Positions 63,238-64,000 of a stretch of 64,000 bases of DNA are shown piece after piece. The position numbers and the translations under genes were made by a program. Source of the DNA: Streptomyces sp. NRRL S-244. GTDB lineage: Bacteria; Actinomycetota; Actinomycetes; Streptomycetales; Streptomycetaceae. Where the stretch lies: NCBI RefSeq assembly GCF_000717915.1, contig NZ_JOCX01000008.1, positions 186,001 to 250,000 of the forward strand. The letters are read 5' to 3'. The notes beneath the pieces were generated by a model. That model did not search any database and had not been told where the DNA came from. It saw only the letters and a program-made list of their open reading frames with translations. The stretch's first letter is position 1. Each line of letters opens with the position of its first letter.

Positions 63238-63921
63238 GTGAGATCCCCTCGTCCGTACTCTCCCCTGGCCGGCCCCGGAGCCCAGTCGCTGACCGAGCGC
63301 CGCAAGGCCGCCACCCAGCTCGACATCGCCCGCGCGGCCTGCGAACTGTTCGCCGAACACGGCCCCGACGGCACCACCGCCGAGGACATCGCGCACCGCG
63401 CCGGGGTGGCCCTGCGCACGTTCTACCGCTATTTCCGCAACAAGCAGGAGGCCGTGGCCCCGCTGCTCGCGGGAGGCGGTGACGCCTGGCGCGCCCTGCT
63501 CGCCGAGGAAGACCCCGCCGCCCCCCTCGCGGAGTCCCTGGAACGCGCGGTGACCCGCTCGCTGAGCGACTCCCAGGCGGTCGAGGAGGGCCTGGAGGTG
63601 ACCCGCGGCCTGCTGCGCGCGGCCGCGACCGACGAGGCGCTGCGCGCGGTCTGGTACCGCGTGAACCAGGACTCCGAGGAACGCCTGGTCCCGGTGATCG
63701 CCCGGCTGGCCGGCGAGGACGCCGACCCCCTGGGCGTCCGCCTCCTCGCGGCGGCCGCGACGGACGCCATCCGCATCGCCCTGGAGCTCTGGTCGACGAC
63801 GGAAGCCCCGGTCTCGGGCCCCGGCTCCCCGCCCGAACTCGCGATCCGCTGCCTCCGAGACCTGACCTCCGCGATGCCCCTCCTCCGCAAGGCCAAGGCG
63901 GCCGTCCCGCCTTCACCCTGA
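63238..63921 (+). CDS. TetR-family transcriptional regulator
   Basis: 227 residues. The N-terminal helix-turn-helix reads QLDIARAACELFAEHGPDGTTAEDIAHRAGVALRTFYRYFRNKQEAV, followed by a mostly helical ligand domain (TetR_C, AEESL...LAIRCLRDL). GTG start. It is divergent from an SDR gene, the usual arrangement for a TetR repressor of an oxidoreductase. The ligand is not predictable. Confidence 0.92.
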   Translation: MRSPRPYSPLAGPGAQSLTERRKAATQLDIARAACELFAEHGPDGTTAEDIAHRAGVALRTFYRYFRNKQEAVAPLLAGGGDAWRALLAEEDPAAPLAESLERAVTRSLSDSQAVEEGLEVTRGLLRAAATDEALRAVWYRVNQDSEERLVPVIARLAGEDADPLGVRLLAAAATDAIRIALELWSTTEAPVSGPGSPPELAIRCLRDLTSAMPLLRKAKAAVPPSP

Positions 63922-63960
63922 GCCGCACGAGCTGACACCGACGGCCGGCGGCAACAACAC

Positions 63961-64000
63961 AGCGGCCCCGCCGCTCTCCGGAGAGAGCGACGGGGCCGCT
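63961..64000 (+). terminator. Terminator of the TetR gene
   Basis: A hairpin of AGCGGCCCCG, CGCTCT / AGAGCG and CGGGGCCGCT that fills the last 40 bases of the window. Confidence 0.85.

Overview
The window is about 73% GC with GTG/TTG starts, dense short-gap operons and near-perfect GC-rich terminator hairpins between convergent genes. Gene content and order match a Streptomyces chromosome core: qcrCAB-ctaE, ctaCDF, adenosine kinase, an erpA-like gene, nadA, pspA, pepA, lpd-sucB and aceE. Part of this order (ctaE-qcrCAB, ctaC, adoK, a HesB-like gene) is also known from Mycobacterium, so the region looks vertically inherited. I see no rRNA, tRNA, CRISPR array, insertion sequence or prophage.

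Layout. 1-8.7 kb: a cholesterol oxidase cut by the window edge, an SDR, a GT4 mannosyltransferase-like enzyme, a gluzincin-type lipoprotein, two tandem NlpC/P60 hydrolases, a coiled-coil NYN-domain protein and a small zinc-ribbon protein. 8.7-12.8 kb: a rhomboid protease overlapping a stand-alone Lrp/AsnC effector domain, a class V aminotransferase preceded by a SAM-IV-like riboswitch and a six-codon ORF, and trpD. 13-22.4 kb: the respiratory supercomplex (qcrB, qcrA, qcrC, ctaE; then ctaF, ctaD, ctaC), interrupted by a receiver-like protein and an L,D-transpeptidase lipoprotein. 22.6-32.1 kb: a cysteine desulfurase-TusA fusion, adoK, a secreted protein, erpA-like, nadA and an RND exporter. 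32.3-44.4 kb: a NarL regulator, cobS, membrane genes, pspA with its partner, a DUF3043 protein, a methyltransferase, an MBL-CobU fusion, cobT, an MprF-like acyltransferase, a rhomboid-like protein and a sensor kinase.

44.4-51.2 kb, minus strand, is the most unusual part. It holds a CE18/Agd3-like secreted deacetylase, a PelF-type GT4 glycosyltransferase, a polytopic membrane protein with about 12 segments, a spherulin-4 (GH135/Sph3-like) protein and a GH114 (Ega3-like) lipoprotein. Together these correspond to the enzyme set that makes and trims galactosaminogalactan in Aspergillus, and functionally resemble Pel. I read it as a bacterial cluster for a partially deacetylated alpha-1,4-galactosamine-type exopolysaccharide.

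51.5-64 kb: pepA, lpd and a two-lipoyl sucB-type E2; an LCAT-like protein lacking its nucleophile serine and carrying a TTA codon; a GntR regulator and aceE with palindromic operator candidates between them; a DUF4240-type protein; and a divergent SDR/TetR pair. lpd (E3), the E2 and aceE (E1) would supply the shared 2-oxoacid dehydrogenase complexes.
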